A stretch of DNA of 64,000 nt from Ruegeria lacuscaerulensis (GTDB lineage Bacteria > Pseudomonadota > Alphaproteobacteria > Rhodobacterales > Rhodobacteraceae), in assembly GCF_013034685.1 (NCBI RefSeq), contig NZ_WQGO01000002.1, positions 124,001-188,000 on the forward strand, in the 5' to 3' direction. Shown here in pieces: positions 10,310 to 17,421 of the stretch. How positions within the stretch are numbered: the stretch's first letter is position 1; the number at the start of each line of letters is the position of its first letter. The position numbers and the translations under genes were made by a program. Below the pieces are notes generated by a model that was not told where the DNA came from, did not search any database, and worked only from the letters and a program-made list of their open reading frames with translations.

Positions 10310-10759
10310 TTACTTGTAAACGACACGATAACCTTGCTGGCGCAGGCAGGCGGGTTCATAGGCCCGCTTGACCTTCTTGCCATTCCAGAAACCGACTTTG
10401 CACTCTCGCGGCAGGCTATTGGCATATTTGTAGTGTTTCTTGAGGCACCCGGTTCCAAGCAATTGATGACGGGGTGAATAGTGATCAAAGGTGCGCAGAC
10501 ATTTCTGCGGCAGGTCGTATTTCGCCAGATGGTGCGGGCGGGGACGCACCGGGTGATGGGGTTGGATATGCGTTTGGTGACGGCTGGCGCGTTTCTTGTC
10601 CTTTTCCTTGTTATAGTAGTGAACGCCCGCGCCGATAATGGCGATGGCGGCCAGACCGCCCAGAATATCCTTGGCATCCGCAGCCCGCGCCTGCGAGGCT
10701 GAAACACCCGTAACAGCGACGGCAGTTGCGATGATCAGGGCGATAAATTTCCGGTGCAT
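10310..10759 (-). CDS. Secreted basic, cysteine-containing hypothetical protein
   Basis: A 149-residue protein with a clear signal peptide: MHRK, then a hydrophobic core ending at ASQARA. A second hydrophobic stretch follows ([18 protein letters not shown], about 32-50). The mature part is rich in His, Lys and Arg and has four cysteines in short motifs (KCLRTF, TGCLKK, RECKVG, PACLRQ) that could form two disulfides. I recognise no family. The start at 10759 gives the signal peptide; a longer reading lacks one. It is transcribed alone, with its own terminator. Confidence 0.7.
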   Translation of the reverse strand: MHRKFIALIIATAVAVTGVSASQARAADAKDILGGLAAIAIIGAGVHYYNKEKDKKRASRHQTHIQPHHPVRPRPHHLAKYDLPQKCLRTFDHYSPRHQLLGTGCLKKHYKYANSLPRECKVGFWNGKKVKRAYEPACLRQQGYRVVYK

Positions 10760-10869
10760 GATGCGTGTCCTTTTGACCGTGTTGCGACGAACCCGGCTGG
10801 GCTCGTGAATTCGTTGGGTCAACACTGGGTTCACCGCCCTCCGACAAGCAATATCGGGACATTGTTATC

Positions 10870-10980
10870 GAATATCAGGGCACGCAAACCCCTTAGGATA
10901 TTGAATATCAGGGCAACACATGCGCAGGATGCAGCCTATGAAACCTATCCTCTCTTCTCTGGCCTTCGCGGCCCTGATAT
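10870..10980. repeat. Short repeats around the start of the small secreted protein gene
   Basis: GAATATCAGGGCA occurs at 10870-10882 and again at 10903-10915, 33 bases apart, ending just before the ATG at 10920. The core ATATCAGGGC occurs once more, inverted, at 10971-10980 inside the coding region. The spacing of three helical turns suits a dimeric or tandem DNA-binding protein, but the function is unknown. Confidence 0.5.
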
Positions 10981-11225
10981 CGCTCGGCACGGCGGCGTCT
11001 GCGGCGGATTGCTTTGCGGATTACAAAGCCAAGCAGGACAATCCATTGCGATTGCATTACGGCGTCATGCAGGTGTCGTCCTGCAACAAGGGTCAGGCGC
11101 AACAAGAGGTGTCCCAGCGGCTGCGCACCTCGGGCTGGACCCTGCTGAACGTGATGTCGGTTTTCGGACCGGAAGGGTTGGACAAGAGGAAGGCCGATGC
11201 CGGAAAATTCTATCTCCGTTACTGA
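10920..11225 (+). CDS. Small secreted hypothetical protein
   Basis: A 101-residue protein with an N-terminal signal peptide (hydrophobic core about 11-25, ending ASAA) and a mature part of about 75 residues with two cysteines. The tail GWTLLNVMSVFGPEGLDKRKADAGKFYLRY resembles no family I can name. Starts at 10920, 10929 or 10938 are possible; AGGG of the upstream repeat would serve the first and AGGA at 10926 the third. Its last 29 bases overlap the next gene in another frame, so translational coupling is likely. Confidence 0.65.
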   Translation: MRRMQPMKPILSSLAFAALISLGTAASAADCFADYKAKQDNPLRLHYGVMQVSSCNKGQAQQEVSQRLRTSGWTLLNVMSVFGPEGLDKRKADAGKFYLRY

Positions 11226-11898
11226 CGCGCGGCGATCCGGGGTACGGTTGGTCGGCGCTGGTATTGCCGCGATTGTCCTGATCTTGATCACTGCCGCCGT
11301 CTTCCTGTTCTGGTCCCTGCCCGACGCAAACGCGTTCAATGCCCGGGTCGAGCGGTTGTTCGTCGAAAGCGACCTGACCACACAGGCCGAGATCCGCCTG
11401 CTGGAAATTCTGGCGCAATCCGGCACTGCATTTGCCGACACCTTGTCCAGCTACCGTATGGTGATCTTCGTGCTGTTGGTCTTTGCCAGCGCGATGCTGG
11501 TCACTGCGTTGGTGTTTTTGGTGATGCTGGTCCTTCTGAACCGCCGCATGGCCCAGATCGAGCGTACCGGTATTCAGGTCACATCCCTGCTGATCAGCCG
11601 CGAGGAAAACACCGTCTACCTCAACAATATGGATTTCAAACTGACCCCCGCCGCGATGGAGACCCTGTCGGTTCTGGCGGAATCCCGTCTGGATGACGAA
11701 GTCCTGTCCGGTGCCCAGATCGAGGCGGTGATCTCGGGCAAGGACGCCGCCGATTGCGAAGAGGCCGCCGGGGCAACCCGGATCAAACGCCTGCGCGACG
11801 CGCTAGGCAATCAGATGGTCAGTGAGTTGCTGGTCAAGAATATCGCCAAACGGGGATATATGCTGTCGATCGAAAAAGACGTGATCCAGATGGTCTGA
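11197..11898 (+). CDS. Membrane-anchored winged-helix protein
   Basis: A 233-residue protein with transmembrane segments at about 18-41 and 87-113 and a roughly 45-residue loop between them. The C-terminal cytoplasmic domain (about 135-228) ends RIKRLRDALGNQMVSELLVKNIAKRGYML when read in pieces, which resembles the recognition helix and wing of OmpR/CadC-type Trans_reg_C domains. ToxR/CadC proteins carry that domain at the N-terminus, so the order here is reversed. It overlaps the small secreted protein by 29 bases, with GAGGAAGG as ribosome site. A DUF427-cyclase gene follows. The regulatory role is inference. Confidence 0.65.
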   Translation: MPENSISVTDARRSGVRLVGAGIAAIVLILITAAVFLFWSLPDANAFNARVERLFVESDLTTQAEIRLLEILAQSGTAFADTLSSYRMVIFVLLVFASAMLVTALVFLVMLVLLNRRMAQIERTGIQVTSLLISREENTVYLNNMDFKLTPAAMETLSVLAESRLDDEVLSGAQIEAVISGKDAADCEEAAGATRIKRLRDALGNQMVSELLVKNIAKRGYMLSIEKDVIQMV

Positions 11899-11906
11899 CC
11901 CCGCCG

Positions 11907-11941
11907 CCGCGCACGCCGCATGTGCAAAAAACTGTGCGCGG
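11907..11941 (+). terminator. Hairpin after the membrane winged-helix gene
   Basis: Bases 11907-11914 pair perfectly with 11934-11941 across a 19-base loop containing an A-run. No T run follows the stem, so it may be a processing or partial termination site between the winged-helix gene and the DUF427-cyclase gene. Confidence 0.35.
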
Positions 11942-12001
11942 TCCCTCTTGGCATTCCCGGTCCGAAGTCCCATCCTTATAGGACCCCGGACAGGGAGGTC
12001 G

Positions 12002-13576
12002 ATGATGAACGTCCACACCACTCCGCATTCCACAGGCTATCGCATCTCGGTTGAACGACTAAAAGGTCGGATCGCCATCTATCGCGGCGACGTGCTGCTG
12101 GCTGAAAGTGCCAACGCCGTGGTGATGTATGAAACCCGCTTGCCTCCGACGATCTACATCCCCCGCGCAGATGTGTCTGTCGAATTGAGCGAAGAGACCG
12201 AATTGCAAACCTTCTGCCCGTTCAAGGGAACGGCAACCTATCATGACGTGGTCCTTGGGGATCAGCGCCTTGCGAACTCGGTCTGGGCGTATGAGGACGC
12301 GCTGCCCGAAAGCAAGGCCATTCAGGGCCATATCGGGTTCCTGCCCAACGCCTATGACCGGCTTGATCTGGGTGGCAATACGCTTGAACAACCCCAAGAC
12401 GGCAATATCAGCGGCCCTTTGATTGACTGGCTGATGCGCGGCGCCTCGGAAATCGAAACCTCGGAAGCCTTTACCAAAGCGCTGTCCGAGAAGATGCTGG
12501 AGCACGGCATTGCCATTCAACGCCTCAGCATTCTGGTCTGGTCGCTGCATCCGCTGATCGCGGGCAAGCACTACATTTGGGAAAAGGGCGAGGATGAGAT
12601 CTCGACCAATGTGCCAACCTATGAAATTCACGACCATCCGGCCTATATCAACAGCCCGTTGCGACATGTCTCGAACGGGTTGGGCGGAGTTCGCCAGCGG
12701 CTGAGTGACGACAACCCGTATAACAGTTTTCCCATTATCGAAGACCTGCGCGCCAAGGGTGCGACCGATTACGTCGCCATGCCCCTGCCATTTTCCGATG
12801 GTCGCACCAATGTTCTGACTCTGACCAGCGACCACCCGGATGGGTTCACGACCGAGAATCTAGGTCTTGTCTTTGAATGCTCGGCGGTGATTGCCCGGTT
12901 CTACGAGGTGTTCATGCAGCGCGAAAATGCGCAGGTTTTGTTGGAGACCTATGTGGGCAAGCGGTCCGGCGCGCGGGTTCTGGGTGGTGAAATTCGGCGC
13001 GGCGACGGGGATGAGATCGACGCCGCAATCATGTTCTGCGATCTGCGCAACTCGACCCGATTAGAGGAAAAACTGGGCCGCACCCGCTATATCAGCCTGT
13101 TAAATGGGTTTTTTGAAACCGTTTCGGGCATCGTGCATGACAATGGCGGCGAGGTTTTGAAATTTATCGGCGACGCTGTTTTGGCCGTGTTCCCCGCAGG
13201 TGAGAACTCGATCACGGCCCGTGCCAATGCGCAGCGCTCTGCGATCGGTATTGTTGAAAAGCTTGGTGAGTTTCGGGCCTCGGGATCCGATGCCCATTGC
13301 GATTGCTCGATCGGCGTCGCCTATGGGCGCGTGACCTATGGCAATGTCGGATCCCGCGAACGGCTTGATTTCACCGTAATCGGTCAGGCCGCCAACATCG
13401 CCGCGCGATTGGGGGAATATGGTAAGACCGTGGGTCACAGGATCGTCGTCTCGTCCGACATTGTCCCAGCCTGCGCCGACGCGCTGCCCCTTGGGGATGT
13501 CGCGCTCCATAATGTGTCTCAGCCGGTGCCATCCTTTGCGCTTAAAACAGCCGCTGATCACATATTGGACCGGTGA
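12002..13576 (+). CDS. DUF427-class III adenylate cyclase fusion protein
   Basis: A 524-residue protein with no membrane segments. Residues about 15-120 form a DUF427 (PF04248) domain: YIPRADV at 52-58, CPFKGTATY at 72-80, WAYEDALPESKAIQGHIGF at 95-113. A middle region at about 140-310 resembles the GAF-like module of alphaproteobacterial cyclases. The cyclase domain spans about 340-500, with metal Asp347 and Asp391, Lys387, Thr458, Asn465 and Arg469, so it should be active. The start at 12002 follows GGGAGG; a longer reading is unsupported. The DUF427 fusion is unusual; that domain could bind a small ligand, which is inference. Confidence 0.85.
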   Translation: MMNVHTTPHSTGYRISVERLKGRIAIYRGDVLLAESANAVVMYETRLPPTIYIPRADVSVELSEETELQTFCPFKGTATYHDVVLGDQRLANSVWAYEDALPESKAIQGHIGFLPNAYDRLDLGGNTLEQPQDGNISGPLIDWLMRGASEIETSEAFTKALSEKMLEHGIAIQRLSILVWSLHPLIAGKHYIWEKGEDEISTNVPTYEIHDHPAYINSPLRHVSNGLGGVRQRLSDDNPYNSFPIIEDLRAKGATDYVAMPLPFSDGRTNVLTLTSDHPDGFTTENLGLVFECSAVIARFYEVFMQRENAQVLLETYVGKRSGARVLGGEIRRGDGDEIDAAIMFCDLRNSTRLEEKLGRTRYISLLNGFFETVSGIVHDNGGEVLKFIGDAVLAVFPAGENSITARANAQRSAIGIVEKLGEFRASGSDAHCDCSIGVAYGRVTYGNVGSRERLDFTVIGQAANIAARLGEYGKTVGHRIVVSSDIVPACADALPLGDVALHNVSQPVPSFALKTAADHILDR

Positions 13577-13587
13577 ACGCCGAGACC

Positions 13588-14379
13588 CTAGCCGCCCAAA
13601 AGGATCAAAGCCGTTTGCGCGGGCGATATCGTATTTTGTAGTTGCGAGATCTGGCTGCGCGCCAGATACCTGTCCGTCAGTTCGGCTATGGCCCCGTCAT
13701 CCGTGAACTGCGCCAGATCGTCCGAGCCCGTCAGGCGTGAGAGCCTGTCTTTGAACACGTTCAACTGTTTATCGATATCCAACTGGCCCAAACTGGACGG
13801 AAGTCCAAGCGCGGTTTCCATCATATTGCGCAGCGGTGGCAAACCCATCAACTCAAACCACTTGGTATCTGCACTGCCCTCCTGCGTCGCCAGATCTGCC
13901 AGGGCGTGCTGGGCAAAGAGCGAGATACGCATGGATTCGTCAGATTGACCCACCGCGACCTCAAATCGGAACACGACATTGTCCCGCGCAATGTCCTCCA
14001 TGAATGTGACCAAGCCGGTTCTACGAATTTCCCCCGGACCAAGACCGAACGCTTCGGAAAACTCACGATACCGTTTGTCAGACAGCCGGTTTGACAAGGC
14101 GTCGTCCGCTGAAGTGCCGTCTGACAGCACCTTCTGGATGAAAAACCGATTGTTGATATCGTCCTCCAACCCAAAAGCGCCTAGTGCCACCTGCAGCAAC
14201 CGTCGATCTGAAACCAAATCCTCGGCGGTCTGCACTTTGGAGATATTGTCCAGAAAATACCGCGTCTGGCGTTCATTGACCGCTGACGTTGCGAAACTGT
14301 CGAGTTGCGCGTCATAAGTACGCTGCAAAAACCGCCAGCCAACCAGACCGCCAGAAGGTATGACGGGCTGAAAGGTCAT
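13588..14379 (-). CDS. DUF1217 family flagellar-associated protein
   Basis: A 263-residue protein. It begins MTFQPVIPSGGLVGWRFLQRTYDAQLDSF and contains blocks such as DLVSDRRLLQVALGAFGL and DDINNRFFIQKVLSDGT, typical of DUF1217 proteins found in alphaproteobacterial flagellar loci. The exact role is unknown. The ATG at 14379 overlaps the flbT stop by four bases, so it is the distal gene of a flaF-flbT-DUF1217 unit. It converges with the DUF427-cyclase gene, leaving 11 bases between them. Confidence 0.8.
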   Translation of the reverse strand: MTFQPVIPSGGLVGWRFLQRTYDAQLDSFATSAVNERQTRYFLDNISKVQTAEDLVSDRRLLQVALGAFGLEDDINNRFFIQKVLSDGTSADDALSNRLSDKRYREFSEAFGLGPGEIRRTGLVTFMEDIARDNVVFRFEVAVGQSDESMRISLFAQHALADLATQEGSADTKWFELMGLPPLRNMMETALGLPSSLGQLDIDKQLNVFKDRLSRLTGSDDLAQFTDDGAIAELTDRYLARSQISQLQNTISPAQTALILLGG

Positions 14380-14777
14380 TGCTGATAGGCCATCAACCGC
14401 TCTTCCCGCGGCAACAACGTACGCAGGGACTTGAGGCATTTGTAGAATTGCTCAGCCAAAAGGGCTTCTGTGGCCTCAGCCAACACCTTTCGGCTATCGG
14501 CGTCAGTGAACACCTGGCTCAACTCCTCGACACGTCGCAGCAGTTGTTGGCGCGCCTGATCCGGCTCCATATCGCCCGACAGCACCAGCTGTACCGCATA
14601 ACAAACGCGGCGGACGGGCGTGTTCACTTCATCCGGGTGAATAGCATCGCGCAAACGCAGGACATTGGCTTGCGGCGTCATAATTGAAAACCGGCTGCGA
14701 CGGTCCCCGTTCTCGACAACCACGCCGTTGATCAGCACCCGTTCTTTCGGGGCAAGTTTCAGCACCAGCCCACCCAT
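14376..14777 (-). CDS. flbT: Flagellin mRNA regulator FlbT
   Basis: FlbT is a small post-transcriptional regulator that in Caulobacter binds the flagellin mRNA leader and promotes its decay until the hook is complete. The 133-residue protein has LKLAPKERVLINGVVVENGDRR near the N-terminus and NVLRLRDAIHPDEVNTPVRRVCYAVQ in the middle, both typical. It lies between flaF and the DUF1217 gene, overlapping flaF by one base and the DUF1217 start by four. The flagellin leader at 16477-16540 is its expected target. Confidence 0.92.
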   Translation of the reverse strand: MGGLVLKLAPKERVLINGVVVENGDRRSRFSIMTPQANVLRLRDAIHPDEVNTPVRRVCYAVQLVLSGDMEPDQARQQLLRRVEELSQVFTDADSRKVLAEATEALLAEQFYKCLKSLRTLLPREERLMAYQQ

Positions 14778-15151
14778 TAGGTTGCCCCCATCTGCCTGAG
14801 CCCGCGCAACACTGCCATATTGATCTCCAACAAGGGTTCAACCGTCGCCTTGTTGCCCAACACCTGACCGCTGTGCTGCTCGGTAAATTCCGCAAGGTAA
14901 AAAATCCGCGCGCGCAGATCATTGGGCAGCGCATTGTCGGAATCCGCGACGCCACTGGCCAAGACGTTCCACAACCGACGGTTTTCGTGCAACGCCTGAA
15001 CAAAAGTTCCGAAATCGGATTTCTGACGAGCTGCTGCTGCCTTGAGGCGATGCGTAATCTTGGAAATCGCCTCGTATTCGGTGTCGCGCGGCGTGCGCGT
15101 CGGGGCGGCGGTTTGTACGTAGGCACGCTGTGCAAGAGTTTGCGGTATCAC
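14777..15151 (-). CDS. flaF: Flagellar biosynthesis regulator FlaF
   Basis: FlaF acts with FlbT in coordinating flagellin synthesis or secretion. The 124-residue protein shows YEAISKITHRLKAAA, LHENRRLWNVLASGVAD and LPNDLRARIFYLAEFT in order, all typical of FlaF. The GTG at 15151 was chosen because GGAAGGA lies 5-7 bases upstream; a TTG at 15166 overlaps that ribosome site. The flagellin stop lies 77 bases upstream, with a GC hairpin between. Confidence 0.9.
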   Translation of the reverse strand: MIPQTLAQRAYVQTAAPTRTPRDTEYEAISKITHRLKAAAARQKSDFGTFVQALHENRRLWNVLASGVADSDNALPNDLRARIFYLAEFTEQHSGQVLGNKATVEPLLEINMAVLRGLRQMGAT

Positions 15152-15190
15152 TTGAAATCCTTCCAATGGGCCGTCTTAGGGCGGTCAGAA

Positions 15191-15214
15191 CCGGGGCGCG
15201 CTTCCACGCCCCGG
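15191..15214 (-). terminator. Hairpin downstream of flagellin
   Basis: An 8-bp perfect GC stem pairs 15191-15198 with 15207-15214, just after the flagellin stop on the minus strand and before flaF. The following T content is weak. It probably stabilises the abundant flagellin mRNA while letting some transcription continue into flaF-flbT. Confidence 0.5.
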
Positions 15215-15228
15215 CCAAGTTCCGAAGA

Positions 15229-16476
15229 TTAACGGAACAGCGACAGGATCGACTGCGGCGCCTGATTGGCGATCGACAGCGACTGGGTGGCCAGCTGCTG
15301 CTGCACCTGAAGGGCTTGCAGACGGGCCGAGGTCTCTTCCATGTCGGCGTCTACCAGCGAGCCGATACCGGATTTGAACGAGTCCGCCAGGTTCGAGATG
15401 AACTCTTTCTGGGTCTCAATCCGGCCTTGCGACGAACCGAAGGCTGCTGAAGCATCAATCGCGGTGTCGATCAGCGATTCGATGGTTCCCAGCGCAGCCT
15501 GTGCGCCTGCATCCGTGGACACGTCTATCGAAGCCAAAGCACCCAGGCCACCCGCGTTCGCATTGGTGAACTGCGCCGAAACGGTCACGTCACGGTCCGC
15601 ATCCGCGCCCGCTGTTGCGGTACCCGTTACAAAGGTCAGCGTGCCAGGAGATCCCGAGTCGTAGTCAATCGCGACGCCGGTAATGCCTAGGGAGTCGATC
15701 TGATTCTTCAGGCCAACTGCAACGATGGCATCCGTATAAGCCGCATCGTAAGTCCCCGAGGGGTCCAGATCAGCGTCTTGAACGGTGTAGGACGCAACCT
15801 TGTCGCCAATCGTGATTGACACTTTGTCGCCCGCCGCAAAGTTGTCGGTAGAGCTGTCGATCACGATATCTCCGGTGCCGCCGGACTTGTCCATCGTGAA
15901 ACCCGCCGCATCGTTGTCAGAGGTCACATTGTCCGAACCCGCCAGAACACCCTTACTGGTATAGCCGCCGGTGGACAGGTTTTGCGACGCAACCGAAATC
16001 GACGATGCGGTCACATTCCCCGCAGAGTCGCGATCCAGAGACGCCAGGATCGAGGCTGTACCGGCCGAACCGTCAACCAGGTTCAGACCATTGAATTGTG
16101 CAGCGCTGACAACAGAAGAAATCTGATCTTTCAACGCAGTTACGTCATCGTTGATCTTGGCCCGATCCACGTTGTCTTCTTGCGCTGCGACGATCTTGCC
16201 CTTCATCTGGTTCAGAAGATCGGTCACGGTTTCCGAAGCATTCCGCGCCACAGCAACAGTCGATTCGCCCAAAGCTAGGCTGTCTTTAATCGCGTTGAAT
16301 CCTTTGACGTCGGATTCCATAACTTTCGAGATCGCCCAAACCGCTGAATTGTCCTTGGCCGTGGCAACGTCTTTACCGGTCGAGATCGCGTTCTGGGTCA
16401 TCGCCAGATTTTTGTTGACCGATTTCAGAGTCTGCAGCGCAACCATTGCGCCATTGTTGGTCAGAATGCTGGACAT
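15229..16476 (-). CDS. fliC: Flagellin
   Basis: A 415-residue flagellin. The conserved N-terminal D0/D1 region (MSSILTNNGAMVALQTLKSVNKN read in pieces, then NAISTGKDVATAKDNSA) and the C-terminal ARLQALQVQQQLATQSLSIANQAPQSIL pair to form the filament core. The middle variable domain, about 150-330, is Asp/Gly/Thr-rich and lacks cysteine. Flagellin is exported by the flagellar type III apparatus. The gene stands alone with a 209-base upstream region holding two leader hairpins and the ribosome site AAGGAAG. Confidence 0.97.
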   Translation of the reverse strand: MSSILTNNGAMVALQTLKSVNKNLAMTQNAISTGKDVATAKDNSAVWAISKVMESDVKGFNAIKDSLALGESTVAVARNASETVTDLLNQMKGKIVAAQEDNVDRAKINDDVTALKDQISSVVSAAQFNGLNLVDGSAGTASILASLDRDSAGNVTASSISVASQNLSTGGYTSKGVLAGSDNVTSDNDAAGFTMDKSGGTGDIVIDSSTDNFAAGDKVSITIGDKVASYTVQDADLDPSGTYDAAYTDAIVAVGLKNQIDSLGITGVAIDYDSGSPGTLTFVTGTATAGADADRDVTVSAQFTNANAGGLGALASIDVSTDAGAQAALGTIESLIDTAIDASAAFGSSQGRIETQKEFISNLADSFKSGIGSLVDADMEETSARLQALQVQQQLATQSLSIANQAPQSILSLFR

Positions 16477-16497
16477 AGCTTCTTCCTTTTTACGTAT

Positions 16498-16537
16498 GGG
16501 CCCTTTGCGCCCGTGCTAACCCCGCACCACTTGCGGG
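16498..16537 (-). promoter_or_regulatory. Flagellin mRNA leader hairpins (possible FlbT target)
   Basis: Reading the minus strand toward the flagellin ATG, a stem pairs 16532-16537 with 16521-16526 around a five-base loop, and a shorter stem (16509-16512 with 16498-16501) follows just before the ribosome site at 16481-16490. FlbT of Caulobacter acts on a leader stem-loop of flagellin mRNA, and flbT is encoded nearby, so this is a reasonable target. Binding is inference. Confidence 0.45.
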
Positions 16538-16685
16538 CTTTAACGTCTTTCTGATCTGTGCGATCCGCCGTCCGGCTGTTCGCGCCACTTGCTGTTTCAA
16601 GTGCCCGATCACCTTGGCCCCTGATCTCCTAACGGAGTGCTAAAGCCCCTGGGCTGGAAATTTTGGATTTGAATCAAACCGCCAC

Positions 16686-17045
16686 CTAGGCGCGTTTTTC
16701 CAGCTTGGCGTGGCTGCGCACGGCAAAATCGCTGCGCTGCCCGTCGGCACCATAGGTGCTGAATTCGCCGTGTACCCGGCGCAGTTCGGCCATGCGGTCT
16801 GCAACGGCGCGAATTCCGTCCGCTGCACTGCCAAGCAACGCCTGATTGCGCGCGACCTTGTCTTGCAGACGAATCAGATCTTCGCTGTCCAGCACCTGCA
16901 AATCATTGACTGCATCGATAAGCTTTTCCTTCTCGGGCGCCATCTGGGTCAGCTGATCCAGATCACCCTGCACCAGCGCGTTGCGCTCAAGGTCCAGAAC
17001 CTCTTCCAAAGACTTAAGAAGCCCCATGTCAGGTTTGGTCATCAT
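16686..17045 (-). CDS. FlgN-like flagellar export chaperone
   Basis: A 119-residue, mostly helical protein: LLKSLEEVLDLERNALVQGDLDQL, then EKEKLIDAVN and a second helix with RLQDKVARNQALLGSAADGIRAVADRM. Length and helix pattern fit FlgN, the chaperone for hook-filament junction proteins FlgK and FlgL. Sequence identity in this family is low, so position in the flagellar block carries much of the case. Its start overlaps the end of the rod-binding gene by 17 bases. Confidence 0.7.
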   Translation of the reverse strand: MMTKPDMGLLKSLEEVLDLERNALVQGDLDQLTQMAPEKEKLIDAVNDLQVLDSEDLIRLQDKVARNQALLGSAADGIRAVADRMAELRRVHGEFSTYGADGQRSDFAVRSHAKLEKRA

Positions 17046-17331
17046 TGGTTGTCTCCATCATTGATTGAAACAGAATTTCCGACAGGCCCACGCCACCGGT
17101 TTCGGCCAGTTGGCGGGCCTGATGCTGGACAAGGAACGAGGAAAACTGATCTTCGCCCGCACCGCCTCCGAACGAACTGCGTGCCTCCCCCAACCCGGCG
17201 GAATTCAGCATTTCCGACAGGAATGCCGCCTCAAGCTCGACCGCTGCGGCCTTGATTCTATCCGCCGAGGACGCGGGCATTGCAGGGAAGGCTGGTGCTG
17301 TAATCTTCATCGCTTTCTCCGAAATTTGCAT
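17029..17331 (-). CDS. Rod-binding protein (FlgJ N-terminal domain)
   Basis: A 100-residue protein matching the rod-binding half of FlgJ: AAVELEAAFLSEMLNSAGLG, GGGAGEDQFSSFLVQHQARQLAETGGVGLSE in pieces, and the ending ILFQSM. Alphaproteobacteria usually lack the muramidase half, as here. It helps cap and assemble the rod in the periplasm. Starts at 17331 and 17310 (MKITAP) are both possible, and neither has a strong ribosome site. It diverges from fliK across a region with a CtrA-like site. Confidence 0.75.
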   Translation of the reverse strand: MQISEKAMKITAPAFPAMPASSADRIKAAAVELEAAFLSEMLNSAGLGEARSSFGGGAGEDQFSSFLVQHQARQLAETGGVGLSEILFQSMMETTNDDQT

Positions 17332-17360
17332 CGAACTTTCTCGATCAAAAAGGAAAGCAG

Positions 17361-17376
17361 TTAAAATAAACGTAAC
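17361..17376. promoter_or_regulatory. CtrA-like site between rod-binding gene and fliK
   Basis: TTAA-N7-GTAAC lies at 17361-17376, one base off the CtrA consensus TTAA-N7-TTAAC. It sits between divergent flagellar genes. CtrA activates flagellar genes in many Rhodobacterales, so the location fits. No binding evidence is available from sequence alone. Confidence 0.45.
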
Positions 17377-17421
17377 TTCCTGCGGGCAGGTTTGTGGCCA
17401 GACAACCTGAGTGGGAGCAAA

